Both the position numbers and the translations under genes were made by a program. The notes under the pieces were generated by a model that saw only the letters and a program-made list of their open reading frames with translations, had not been told where the DNA came from and searched no databases. Below, piece by piece: positions 34,686-42,474 of a stretch of DNA of 64,000 nt. Position 1 is the stretch's first letter. The number at the start of each line of letters is the position of its first letter. Source of the stretch: JALZKA01 sp963754045 (GTDB lineage: Bacteria; Actinomycetota; Thermoleophilia; Solirubrobacterales; 70-9); assembly GCA_963754045.1 (NCBI GenBank), contig CAVWEN010000002.1, positions 682,001 through 746,000 on the forward strand, in the 5' to 3' direction.

Positions 34686-35331
34686 CGTCAAGGCCACGAC
34701 CCTCGGCAAGCAGGCGAAGTCCGATCTGCCCGAGGCCCTGTTCGCAGAGAGCTTTCACGAGTCCCTCGTCCATGACGCGGCACGGGCCGAGTCGGCCGCA
34801 CGTCGCCGCGGCACGGCCTCAACGCTCGGGCGCGGCGAGGTCTCGATGACTACCGCGAAGGCCTGGCGCCAGAAGGGCACCGGTCGTGCTCGCGTTGGCG
34901 CGCTCAGCGTGCCGCACCGCCGCGGTGGTGGCGCTGCGTTCGGCCCGAAGCCGCGCGCGTACACCTTCAAGGTCAATCGCAAAGCACGCCGCAAGGCGCT
35001 TCGCGCTGCGCTATCCGTCCACGCCGCCCGCGGCAGCGTCGCGGTTCTCGACGGTGCCAGCTTCGACGCTCCTTCGACCAAGACCGCCGCGGGGCTACTC
35101 GCCAAGTGGGAGACCGGGCGACCAGTTCTCGTCGTGGTGGCGGGCGAGGACGAGCTCAACGCGGCGCTCAGCTTTCGCAACCTCCAAAAGGTCACCGTGC
35201 TCGGCGCCAGCGTCGTGGGAGTGGCCGATTTGATCGCTCATCGCTCCCTGGTTGTCTCTGAAGCCGCGGTGCCGGTGCTCGAGGCGCGAGCCGCCGACGT
35301 CACGCGCGGCGCCGCCAAGGAGACCGAGTGA
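34678..35331 (+). CDS. rplD: 50S ribosomal protein L4
   Basis: Exit-tunnel protein and, in E. coli, repressor of the S10 operon; 217 aa. The tunnel loop is present: TTAKAWRQKGTGRARVGALS, then VPHRRGGGAAFGPKPRAYTF (macrolide contacts unaltered as far as I can see). ATG inside the rplC end. rplW starts 1 bp after the stop. Confidence 0.97.
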   Translation: MASVKATTLGKQAKSDLPEALFAESFHESLVHDAARAESAARRRGTASTLGRGEVSMTTAKAWRQKGTGRARVGALSVPHRRGGGAAFGPKPRAYTFKVNRKARRKALRAALSVHAARGSVAVLDGASFDAPSTKTAAGLLAKWETGRPVLVVVAGEDELNAALSFRNLQKVTVLGASVVGVADLIAHRSLVVSEAAVPVLEARAADVTRGAAKETE

Positions 35332-35332
35332 C

Positions 35333-35629
35333 ATGGACGCCCGCTCAATCATCATCGAACCAGTCGTCTCGGAGAAGTCGTACGCCCTGATGGCCGACGG
35401 CAAGTACACATTCCGGGTCGACGATCGAGCCCACAAGACCCAGATCGCAGCGGCGATCGAAGAGGTGTTCGACGTTGGCGTGGTGGCCGTGCGCACCGCC
35501 AAGGTGCGATCGAAGCCGAAGCGCCGCGGCCTGCATCGCGGCAAGACCCGTTCCTGGAAGAAGGCGATCGTCCAGCTCTCGCCGGGAGACCGCATCGAGC
35601 TGTTCGAAGGCGCGGCGGTGGCCGAGTGA
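35333..35629 (+). CDS. rplW: 50S ribosomal protein L23
   Basis: 98-aa protein at the tunnel exit, docking site for trigger factor and SRP. Conserved IIIEPVVSEKSYALMADGKY and KVRSKPKRRGLHRGKTRSWK. ATG at 35333 follows the rplD stop. Its own stop TGA is overlapped by the ATG of a short ORF (35629), which leads into rplB. Confidence 0.96.
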   Translation: MDARSIIIEPVVSEKSYALMADGKYTFRVDDRAHKTQIAAAIEEVFDVGVVAVRTAKVRSKPKRRGLHRGKTRSWKKAIVQLSPGDRIELFEGAAVAE

Positions 35630-35691
35630 TGTTGGTCAGCGCCCCAAGACGCGAAGCGAACGCAGATACCCCGGTTGGGGCTGGTTTCTGA
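35629..35691 (+). CDS. short leader ORF before rplB (member 1 of 5)
   Basis: A 20-codon frame encoding MLVSAPRREANADTPVGAGF. Its ATG overlaps the rplW stop (TGATG) and its stop overlaps the rplB ATG (TGATG), so it bridges the two genes exactly. It shares the R-x-E core (here RRE) with four similar ORFs before rplF, secY, rpsM and rpsK, and the GAGF end with the rpsK copy. CCCC-GGTT-GGGG within it can fold over the rplB ribosome-binding region. No such small gene is known to me; expression is not demonstrated. Confidence 0.45.
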   Translation: MLVSAPRREANADTPVGAGF

Positions 35692-36533
35692 TGGCAATGC
35701 GCAGGACAAAGCCGACGAGCCCGGGACGCCGCTTCGCGACCTACCAAATGCGCGAGGACGTGACCGCTTCCAAGCCGGAGAAGTCACTCACCAAGGGCAA
35801 GCGCTCCACCGGCGGCCGCAACGCCTACGGTCGCGTCACGGCGCGTCATCGCGGCGGTGGCGCCAAGCGGCGCTACCGTCAGATCGACTTCAGGCGCACC
35901 AAGGACGGCGTGCCGGCCAAGGTCGCGACGATCGAATACGACCCGAACCGGACCACCTATATCGCGCTGCTGCACTACGCGGACGGCGCCAAGAGCTACA
36001 TCCTCGCCCCGCAGGGTCTCGGCGTCGGCGCGACGGTGCAGTCGGGCGAGGGCTCGGACATTCGCCCCGGCAACGCGCTCCCGCTTCGCGCGGTCCCGAC
36101 GGGAACCGTCGTCCACAACGTCGAGCTGATCCCCGGTCAGGGCGGCCGCCTCGGCCGCGCCGCCGGCACCGCGATCCAGGTGGTCGCCAAGGAGGGCCCG
36201 ATGGTCACCCTTCGACTCCCCTCCTCGGAGATGCGCCTGGTCCGTGCCGATTGCCGCGCCACGATCGGCAGCCTCTCGAACTCGGAGCACCAGAACGTCA
36301 AGATCGGCAAGGCCGGCCGCAGCCGCCACAAGGGCAAGCGCCCGCAGACGCGCGGTATCGCGATGAACCCCGTCGACCATCCGCACGGTGGCGGCGAGGC
36401 TCACAAGACTCCGGGTGGCCACCCGAAGACCCCGTGGGGCAAGCCGACGCTCGGCTACCGCACCCGCAAGAAGCGCAAGGCCTCGGACGCGATGATCGTT
36501 CGCGGGCGCCGGCGCGGAAAGAAGAAGCGCTAG
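35691..36533 (+). CDS. rplB: 50S ribosomal protein L2
   Basis: Core large-subunit protein needed for subunit association and peptidyl transfer; 280 aa. ATG at 35691 gives MAMRRTKPTSPGRRFATYQM, slightly different from the usual start but in register. GRVTARHRGGGAKRRYRQID and RGIAMNPVDHPHGGGEAHK (with the conserved His) are intact. rpsS begins immediately at the stop. Confidence 0.97.
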   Translation: MAMRRTKPTSPGRRFATYQMREDVTASKPEKSLTKGKRSTGGRNAYGRVTARHRGGGAKRRYRQIDFRRTKDGVPAKVATIEYDPNRTTYIALLHYADGAKSYILAPQGLGVGATVQSGEGSDIRPGNALPLRAVPTGTVVHNVELIPGQGGRLGRAAGTAIQVVAKEGPMVTLRLPSSEMRLVRADCRATIGSLSNSEHQNVKIGKAGRSRHKGKRPQTRGIAMNPVDHPHGGGEAHKTPGGHPKTPWGKPTLGYRTRKKRKASDAMIVRGRRRGKKKR

Positions 36534-36808
<275 letters not shown>

Positions 36809-36809
<1 letters not shown>

Positions 36810-37180
36810 TGGCTGCTCCGAAGCAAGCTTCTGAGGTTCCTCTCGTGCGTGCGAAGGCACGATTCGTGATGGTCGCGCCGCGCAAGGCGCGTCTGGTTGC
36901 CGACCAGGTGCGCGGCATGCCCGTGCTCGAGGCTCAGCAGCTTCTCGACTTCTCCCCTCGCGGTGCCGCCCGCGACATCCGCAAGCTGATCGATTCGGCG
37001 GCTGCCAACGCCGAGAACAACCACGAGCTCGTCGCTGACGACATGGAGATCGCCGACATCAGGGTCGACGAGGGCCCGACGCTGAAGCGCTGGCGCGCCC
37101 GCGCACGCGGTCGCGCCACCCGGATCGACAAGCGAACGAGCCACCTCAGCGTCGCGTTGAGGCCAACTGAGGAGAACTGA
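36809..37180 (+). CDS. rplV: 50S ribosomal protein L22
   Basis: 123-aa tunnel protein. Conserved VRAKARFVMVAPRKARLVAD, then RGMPVLEAQQLLDFSPRGAA and the beta-hairpin tip with LKRWRARARGRATRIDKRTS lining the exit tunnel. Overlaps its neighbours on both sides by single bases (TGATG). Confidence 0.97.
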
Positions 37181-38028
37181 TGGGCCAGAAGATTCATCCC
37201 GAGGGCTTCAGGGTCGGCTACATCCACGACTGGAAGTCGAACTGGTTCAACGAGCGCCATTTCGCCGACTACTTGCTCGAGGATTTGGCGATCCGCGACC
37301 ACATCGAGGGTCGCCTCGCCCACGCGGGCCTTTCGGACATCACGATCGTGAAGCAGCGCGGCGAGATCACCGTCGATATCCAGACGGCCCGCCCGGGCAT
37401 CGTGATCGGAAAGTCGGGCTCCGAGGTGGACGCCCTGCGCCGTGACCTTCACAAGCTGACCTCGAAGCCGGTCAAGGTCAACATCAAGGAGATCAAGCGC
37501 CCCGAGCTCGACGCGAAGCTCGTGGCCCAGTCGATCGCCGAACAGCTGCAGAACCGGGTTGCCTTCCGCCGCGCGATGAAGCGGGCGCTCACCTCCGCCA
37601 TGCGCTCCGGGGCCAAGGGCGTGAAGGTGCAGGTCTCCGGGCGCCTGGGCGGCGCCGAGATGGCTCGCACCGAGGGTTACTCCGACGGCCGCGTCCCGCT
37701 CCACACACTGCGCGCGGACATCGACTACGGCTTCGTCGAGGCCAAGACCACGACCGGCAGGATCGGCGTGAAGTGCTGGATCAACAAGGGTGAGGTAATG
37801 CCGGAGGGGTATCGCCAGGGCGGTGGCGACGAGCTGGACGAGCTCCAACCACGCAATCGCCGCCGCGGCCGTGACGACCGCCCGCGCGCGCCCCGCCCGC
37901 GCCAGCCCAAGCCCGAGCAGCCCAAGCCCCAGGCGGCCCAGCCCAAGCCCGCTGCCCCCGCCACCCCGTCCGCCGACGCGCCGGCTGCCCCCGCTGCGCC
38001 CGCAGCCCCGGAAGGCGGTGCGTCCTAG
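37180..38028 (+). CDS. rpsC: 30S ribosomal protein S3 with Pro/Ala-rich tail
   Basis: Entry-channel protein with KH domain. MGQKIHPEGFRVGYIHDWKS, the KH motif IVIGKSGSEVDALRRDL and GRLGGAEMARTEGYSDGRVP are canonical. Core ends near QGGGDELDELQ (about residue 225); the remaining about 55 residues are a basic then Pro/Ala/Gln-rich tail (PRPRQPKPEQPKPQAAQPKP). Total 282 aa. Stop overlaps rplP GTG (TAGTG). Confidence 0.97.
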   Translation: MGQKIHPEGFRVGYIHDWKSNWFNERHFADYLLEDLAIRDHIEGRLAHAGLSDITIVKQRGEITVDIQTARPGIVIGKSGSEVDALRRDLHKLTSKPVKVNIKEIKRPELDAKLVAQSIAEQLQNRVAFRRAMKRALTSAMRSGAKGVKVQVSGRLGGAEMARTEGYSDGRVPLHTLRADIDYGFVEAKTTTGRIGVKCWINKGEVMPEGYRQGGGDELDELQPRNRRRGRDDRPRAPRPRQPKPEQPKPQAAQPKPAAPATPSADAPAAPAAPAAPEGGAS

Positions 38029-38447
38029 TGCTGTCTCCCAAGCGCGTCAAGTACCGGAAGCAGATGCGCGGCAAGCGTCGCGGCTACGCCAAGGGCGGCA
38101 GCGATGTGAACTTCGGCGAGTACGGACTGAAGGCGCTCGAGCGCGGCTGGATCACCAACCGCCAGATCGAGGCCGCCCGCGTTGCGATGACCCGCAAGAT
38201 CAAGCGTGGCGGCAAGGTTTGGATCAACGTCTTCCCGGATAAGCCCTACACGAGCAAGCCCGCCGAGACCCGGATGGGATCGGGAAAGGGCAACCCCGAA
38301 GGCTGGGTCGCCGTGATCAAGCCGGGACGGGTGATGTTCGAACTCGCCGGCGTTCCGGAGGATCTCGCCAAGGAGGCGATGCGCCTCGCGGGGCACAAGC
38401 TGCCCATCAAGACCAAGTTCGTGACCCGTGAAGGCGTGGGTGACTGA
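38028..38447 (+). CDS. rplP: 50S ribosomal protein L16
   Basis: 139-aa protein that positions A-site tRNA. Conserved LSPKRVKYRKQMRGKRRGYA, GLKALERGWITNRQIEAARV and RMGSGKGNPEGWVAVIKPGR. GTG start coupled to the rpsC stop. rpmC starts directly after. Confidence 0.98.
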   Translation: MLSPKRVKYRKQMRGKRRGYAKGGSDVNFGEYGLKALERGWITNRQIEAARVAMTRKIKRGGKVWINVFPDKPYTSKPAETRMGSGKGNPEGWVAVIKPGRVMFELAGVPEDLAKEAMRLAGHKLPIKTKFVTREGVGD

Positions 38448-38672
38448 GTGCGCGCCTCAGACGTACACGCGCTGTCCGACCAAGATCTGGTCGAGGCGCT
38501 TGGCAACGCGCGCGAGGATTCGTTCGCGCTACGCCTTCGGCACGCCACCGGCGAACTGGAGAACACCTCCGGGCTTGGTGCCTCGCGGCGCGAGTACGCC
38601 CGGCTGCTCACGATCGCGAACCAACGCGGCATCGATTTCGAGAAGGAACTGAGGAACAGGACGGATGGCTGA
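38448..38672 (+). CDS. rpmC: 50S ribosomal protein L29
   Basis: 74-aa helical protein near the tunnel exit. MRASDVHALSDQDLVEALGN, LRLRHATGELENTSGLGASR and the closing ANQRGI are recognisable as L29. GTG start, no spacing from rplP. The last codons overlap the start of rpsQ by 8 bp. A few residues longer than typical. Confidence 0.9.
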   Translation: MRASDVHALSDQDLVEALGNAREDSFALRLRHATGELENTSGLGASRREYARLLTIANQRGIDFEKELRNRTDG

Positions 38673-39387
38673 GGAAGAAAAGAACGACCAGGTCGAGGGC
38701 ACCGAGCCCGAGACTGAAGCACCCGCTGAGGAGGCTCCCGTAGAGGAGGCCGCCACGGAAGAGGCTGCGCCGGAAACCGAAGCTACCACCGAGGAGGATG
38801 CTGCCCCTGAGGCTGAAGAAGCTCCGGCCGAGGAGGAAGCTCCGGCCGCCGAGGAGGAAGCTTCGGCCGAGGAGGAGCCGGCGCCGGAGGCTCAGGCGGC
38901 CCCCGACGCGCCCGCTGAGGACCAGGAGCCGGCCGAGACGCTCACGCGCAAGCAGCTGCGCAAACAGCGGCGGTCGGTCCACACCGGCGATGTGCTCCCG
39001 GCGCGCGACGCCGACGCACGCGCGAGCGAGCGTGCGGAGGCCCGCGCCACAAAGTCGGCGAGTCGCGGCCGCCGTCGCGCCTCAGAGCGTGGCAAGAAGG
39101 GCGAGCCCGGCCAGGGCACGCCGCCGGCAGAGCGCGTAGCCGGGACCAAGAAGCTTCAGGTCGGCACCGTTGTCTCGGACAAGGCCGATAAGACGATCAC
39201 CGTCCGTATCGAGCAGGTGAATCGCCATCGCCGCTACGAGAAGGTCATCCGAAGCTCATCGACCCTGCATGCCCATGACGAGGCCAACGAGGCTGCTGCG
39301 GGTGACACCGTGCGGGTGATCGAGTCCCGCCCGATGTCGAAGAGCAAGCGCTGGCGGCTCGTGGAAGTGGTTGAGAAGGCCCGATGA
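38665..39387 (+). CDS. rpsQ: 30S ribosomal protein S17 with a very long acidic N-terminal extension
   Basis: S17 core is the last about 75 residues: KKLQVGTVVSDKADKTITVR, VNRHRRYEKVIRSSSTLHAH, then DTVRVIESRPMSKSKRWRL. Before it lie about 160 residues: first about 90 rich in Glu/Ala/Pro (EEAPVEEAATEEAAPETEAT), then a basic Arg/Ser/Lys stretch. Standard S17 is 80-110 aa; this is 240. ATG at 38665 is coupled to rpmC; a later GTG near 38991 would give a shorter but still extended product. The acidic part resembles the tails of L10 and L5 nearby, which favours translation of the long form. Confidence 0.9.
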   Translation: MAEEEKNDQVEGTEPETEAPAEEAPVEEAATEEAAPETEATTEEDAAPEAEEAPAEEEAPAAEEEASAEEEPAPEAQAAPDAPAEDQEPAETLTRKQLRKQRRSVHTGDVLPARDADARASERAEARATKSASRGRRRASERGKKGEPGQGTPPAERVAGTKKLQVGTVVSDKADKTITVRIEQVNRHRRYEKVIRSSSTLHAHDEANEAAAGDTVRVIESRPMSKSKRWRLVEVVEKAR

Positions 39388-39752
39388 TCCAGCAGGAGTC
39401 AAGGCTCAAGGTGGCCGACAACTCAGGCGCGCGGGAGATCCTGTGCATTCGCGTCAAGGGCGGCTCGCACCGTCGCTACGCAGGCGTCGGCGATGTCATC
39501 ACCGCGACGGTGAAGGCGGCAACGCCGAACGGCGCCGTGCGCAAGGGCGAGGTCGTCCAGGCCGTCGTGGTGCGAACGCGCAAGTCACTGGGGCGCAACG
39601 ACGGGACCTACATCGCGTTCGACGAGAACGCGGCGGTGCTGATCGACCCGCAGAACAATCCGCGCGGCACCCGCATCTTCGGCCCCGTCGCCCGTGAGCT
39701 GCGCGAGAGGAACTTCATGAAGATTGTCTCGCTCGCCCCAGAGGTACTTTGA
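39384..39752 (+). CDS. rplN: 50S ribosomal protein L14
   Basis: 122-aa protein at the subunit interface. MIQQESRLKVADNSGAREIL, then RRYAGVGDVITATVKAATP and GTRIFGPVARELRERNFMKI are canonical. Overlaps rpsQ by 4 bp (ATGA). Confidence 0.98.
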   Translation: MIQQESRLKVADNSGAREILCIRVKGGSHRRYAGVGDVITATVKAATPNGAVRKGEVVQAVVVRTRKSLGRNDGTYIAFDENAAVLIDPQNNPRGTRIFGPVARELRERNFMKIVSLAPEVL

Positions 39753-39756
39753 TCTG

Positions 39757-40095
39757 ATGGCCAAGGGCATGCGAATTCGCAAGGACGACACCGTTATCGT
39801 CACGTCCGGCAAGGATCGCGGTAAGAGCGGCAAGGTGCTTCGCACCCTGCCGGAGAAGCGTCGTGTCGTCGTCGAAGGCCTCAACGTGGTGAAGAAGCAC
39901 TCGCGTGCGCGTTCGGTAAAGGACGCACAGAAGGGCGACGCCGGCGGAATCGTCGAGCAGGAGGCGGCGATCCACGTCTCCAACGTGATGCTCCTCGACC
40001 CGCAGGACAACAAGCCCACCCGCGTTGGCGTGCGGCTCACGGACGACGGCAAGCGTCAGCGCTTCGCGAAGCGCACCGGAAACGGACTGGACTAA
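39757..40095 (+). CDS. rplX: 50S ribosomal protein L24
   Basis: 112-aa assembly initiator with KOW motif. MAKGMRIRKDDTVIVTSGKD, RGKSGKVLRTLPEKRRVVVE and GLNVVKKHSR are diagnostic. ATG at 39757 is 4 bp after rplN; ATG at 39769 is possible. Slightly longer than typical at the C-terminus. Confidence 0.96.
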   Translation: MAKGMRIRKDDTVIVTSGKDRGKSGKVLRTLPEKRRVVVEGLNVVKKHSRARSVKDAQKGDAGGIVEQEAAIHVSNVMLLDPQDNKPTRVGVRLTDDGKRQRFAKRTGNGLD

Positions 40096-40113
40096 GGCAA
40101 CGGAATTATCTTG

Positions 40114-40923
40114 ATGGAAGCAGCGACAGCAGAGAAGACGCAGCAGGCGGCCCCGCCGCCGCGTCTGCACGAGCGCTACAACAGCGAGATCGCCCCTGCG
40201 CTGATCTCGAAGTTCGGCTACTCGAGCCCGATGCAGGCACCGACGCTGACCAAGATCACCCTCAACATGGGCGTGGGCGACGCCAAGCAGTCGACGCCGA
40301 TCCTCGAAGCGGCCATCGAGCAGCTTGCGACGATCGCCGGTCAGCAACCGAACGTGCGCCGGGCACGCAAGTCGATTGCCAACTTCAAGCTGCGTGACGG
40401 CATGCCGGTCGGTGTTGCCGTGACCCTGCGAGGCGCCCGTATGTGGGAGTTCTTCGATCGCCTCGTTTCGATTGCGATCCCCCGCATCCGTGACTTCCGC
40501 GGCCTGAACGCGCGCTCGTTCGACGGCAGGGGCAACTACTCAATGGGCGTTCGCGAGCAGCTGATCTTCCCCGAGATCGATTACGACTCGGTCGACGAGG
40601 TGCGCGGCTTGGACGTGACGATCACGACCACCGCCGGCACCGACGAAGAGGGCTTCGAGTTGCTCCTCGCGCTCGGCATGCCGTTCGCCGAGGATGGCCG
40701 TCCGGGCCAGGAGGACACGGCCGCGCAGGAGGAGGAGGAGCGTCGTCACGAGGAGGCTCGCCAGCGCGCCGAGGCCGAGGCCGCCGCGCTCGAGCAACTC
40801 AAGGAAGAGAACCCCGAGGCGTACGAGAAGCCCCAGGCCGCCGAGGAGGAAGGCGAAGAGGGCGAGGCGCCCGCCGAGGGCGGCGACTCCGAGAAGACTT
40901 CAGAAGAGGAGAACGATGGCTAA
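40114..40923 (+). CDS. rplE: 50S ribosomal protein L5 with long acidic C-terminal extension
   Basis: 5S rRNA-binding protein. Core (about residues 18-185) has LTKITLNMGVGDAKQSTPIL, RRARKSIANFKLRDGMPVGV and NYSMGVREQLIFPEIDYDSV. Then about 85 extra residues: a charged coiled-coil-like segment (EEEERRHEEARQRAEAEAAA) and an acidic Glu/Ala/Gly end. 269 aa against the usual 180. The stop overlaps the rpsZ start by 8 bp. ATG at 40114 directly follows a TTG that could also initiate. Confidence 0.95.
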   Translation: MEAATAEKTQQAAPPPRLHERYNSEIAPALISKFGYSSPMQAPTLTKITLNMGVGDAKQSTPILEAAIEQLATIAGQQPNVRRARKSIANFKLRDGMPVGVAVTLRGARMWEFFDRLVSIAIPRIRDFRGLNARSFDGRGNYSMGVREQLIFPEIDYDSVDEVRGLDVTITTTAGTDEEGFELLLALGMPFAEDGRPGQEDTAAQEEEERRHEEARQRAEAEAAALEQLKEENPEAYEKPQAAEEEGEEGEAPAEGGDSEKTSEEENDG

Positions 40924-41101
40924 GACTTCGAAGATGGTCCGCCAGGGCCGCATACCCAAGTACAAGACTCGAGCAAAGAACCGCTGCAGGCGGTGCGGGC
41001 GCTCGCGGGCGTACTACCGCAAGTTCGGCCTCTGCCGGATCTGCCTGCGCGAGGCCGCCCACCGCGGTTACGTCCCCGGAATGACGAAGTCGAGCTGGTA
41101 G
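40916..41101 (+). CDS. rpsZ: 30S ribosomal protein S14, zinc type Z
   Basis: 61-aa zinc-binding S14. Four cysteines in RCRRCGRSRAYYRKFGLCRI-C; ends YVPGMTKSSW as in the family. ATG inside the rplE end. No zinc-independent S14 copy in the window. Confidence 0.97.
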   Translation: MAKTSKMVRQGRIPKYKTRAKNRCRRCGRSRAYYRKFGLCRICLREAAHRGYVPGMTKSSW

Positions 41102-41105
41102 CTGC

Positions 41106-41501
41106 ATGCTGACTGACCCGATCTCCGATTACCTGACGCGCGTGCGCAACGCGCTTGCCGCCGAGCACCAAGATGTCGAGGTGCCCGCATCCCGCCTGAA
41201 GAAGGAGGTAACGCGGATCCTCAAGGAGCAGGGATACATCAGTGACTACGAGGTCGAGCCCACCGCCGTCGGCGAGGTGATCCGGATCCAGCTGCGCTAC
41301 ACGAAGGACCGAAAGCCGGTGATCACCGGCATCGACCGCATCTCGCGTCCGGGGCGCCGCCGTTACACGGACAAGGCGACCATCCCGCGCGTGATGGGGG
41401 GCATGGGCACCGCGATCGTTTCCACCTCGTCGGGTGTGATGACCGGCCATGAGGCGAAGGCAAAGGGAGTCGGCGGCGAGGTAGTCGCCTACGTTTGGTG
41501 A
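41106..41501 (+). CDS. rpsH: 30S ribosomal protein S8
   Basis: 131-aa platform protein; S8 is the spc-operon repressor in E. coli. MLTDPISDYLTRVRNALAAE, PASRLKKEVTRILKEQGYIS, and ISRPGRRRYTDKATIP with ISTSSGVMT-like VSTSSGVMTGHEAKAKGVGG are conserved. Its stop TGA is overlapped by the ATG of a short ORF preceding rplF. Confidence 0.97.
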   Translation: MLTDPISDYLTRVRNALAAEHQDVEVPASRLKKEVTRILKEQGYISDYEVEPTAVGEVIRIQLRYTKDRKPVITGIDRISRPGRRRYTDKATIPRVMGGMGTAIVSTSSGVMTGHEAKAKGVGGEVVAYVW

Positions 41502-41560
41502 TGAGTTTCATGGACGACCAAAGGCGCGAAAACCACACGGCCATCCTGGTGAGGGCGTAG
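41501..41560 (+). CDS. short leader ORF before rplF (member 2 of 5)
   Basis: A 19-codon frame encoding MSFMDDQRRENHTAILVRA. ATG overlaps the rpsH stop (TGATG); its TAG directly abuts the rplF ATG. Bases 41521-41555 match 52721-52755 of the rpsM leader ORF at 27 of 35 positions, ending in the Shine-Dalgarno-like GTGAGGG. The substitutions are not concentrated at third codon positions, so an RNA-level function is as likely as a conserved peptide. Confidence 0.45.
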   Translation: MSFMDDQRRENHTAILVRA

Positions 41561-42094
41561 ATGTCCCGAATCGGAAAGATGCCCATTCCCGTGCCCGACG
41601 GCGTCACCGTTGACGTTGGCACCGGCGTGGTCTCGGTCAAGGGTCCGAAAGGCGAGCTGAGCCAGACGGTGGATCTCGAGATGCAGATCTCACAGAACGA
41701 CGGTGCACTCGAGGTTGCCCGGCCGACCGACCGCGGCGAGCATCGTGCCCTGCACGGGCTCACCCGAAGCCTGATCGCGAACATGGTTGAGGGAGTGACC
41801 AATGGCTACACCAAGCGTTTGGAGATCCAGGGCGTGGGCTATCGCGCGCGGCTGCAGGGCAAGGCGCTCGAGCTGAGCGTCGGCTACTCGCACCCGGTGG
41901 CGATTCAGGCGCCCGAGGGAATCGAGTTCGAGGTCCCGCAGCAGACAGAGGTCGTGATCAACGGCATCGACAAGCAGCTCGTCGGCGAGATGGCCGCCCG
42001 CATCCGCCGGGTCCGCCCGCCGGAGCCATACAAGGGCAAGGGCATCCGCTACGAGGGCGAGCTGGTTCGCCGCAAGGTCGGAAAGCGGGCCTAG
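41561..42094 (+). CDS. rplF: 50S ribosomal protein L6
   Basis: 177-aa protein near the sarcin-ricin loop. MSRIGKMPIPVPDGVTVDV, VKGPKGELSQTV, LIANMVEGVTNGYTKRLEIQ, and the C-terminal RRVRPPEPYKGKGIRYEGEL are canonical. ATG directly after the short ORF stop. Confidence 0.98.
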   Translation: MSRIGKMPIPVPDGVTVDVGTGVVSVKGPKGELSQTVDLEMQISQNDGALEVARPTDRGEHRALHGLTRSLIANMVEGVTNGYTKRLEIQGVGYRARLQGKALELSVGYSHPVAIQAPEGIEFEVPQQTEVVINGIDKQLVGEMAARIRRVRPPEPYKGKGIRYEGELVRRKVGKRA

Positions 42095-42098
42095 CGCG

Positions 42099-42452
42099 AT
42101 GGCGGTTGCGACCAAACAACAGCAGCGCCTGCGTCGACGGCGCCGTGTCCGCGCCAAGGTGCGAGGCACCGCAGAGCGCCCGCGCCTCTCGGTCTTCCGC
42201 TCCAACCGGGGCATCAGCGCCCAGCTGATCGACGACGGCTCCGGCCGCACAATCGCGGCCGCACGCTGGATCGAGGACGACCTGCGCAAGCTCGGCCCGA
42301 TGGACCAGGCAAAGCGCGCGGGCGAGCTGCTGGCTGAACGCGCCAAGGGTGCCGGGGTCTCGACGTGTGTCTTCGATCGCGGGGGTTACCGCTACCACGG
42401 ACGCGTCCGTGCGCTCGCCGACGGTGCCCGCGAGGGCGGGCTGGAGTTCTAG
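42099..42452 (+). CDS. rplR: 50S ribosomal protein L18
   Basis: 117-aa 5S rRNA-binding protein. RLRRRRRVRAKVRGTAERPR, LSVFRSNRGISAQLIDD and VFDRGGYRYHGRVRALADGA are characteristic. Four bases after rplF; 22 bp to rpsE. Confidence 0.97.
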   Translation: MAVATKQQQRLRRRRRVRAKVRGTAERPRLSVFRSNRGISAQLIDDGSGRTIAAARWIEDDLRKLGPMDQAKRAGELLAERAKGAGVSTCVFDRGGYRYHGRVRALADGAREGGLEF

Positions 42453-42474
42453 GGCTCTACCCTGGACTGTTCGA

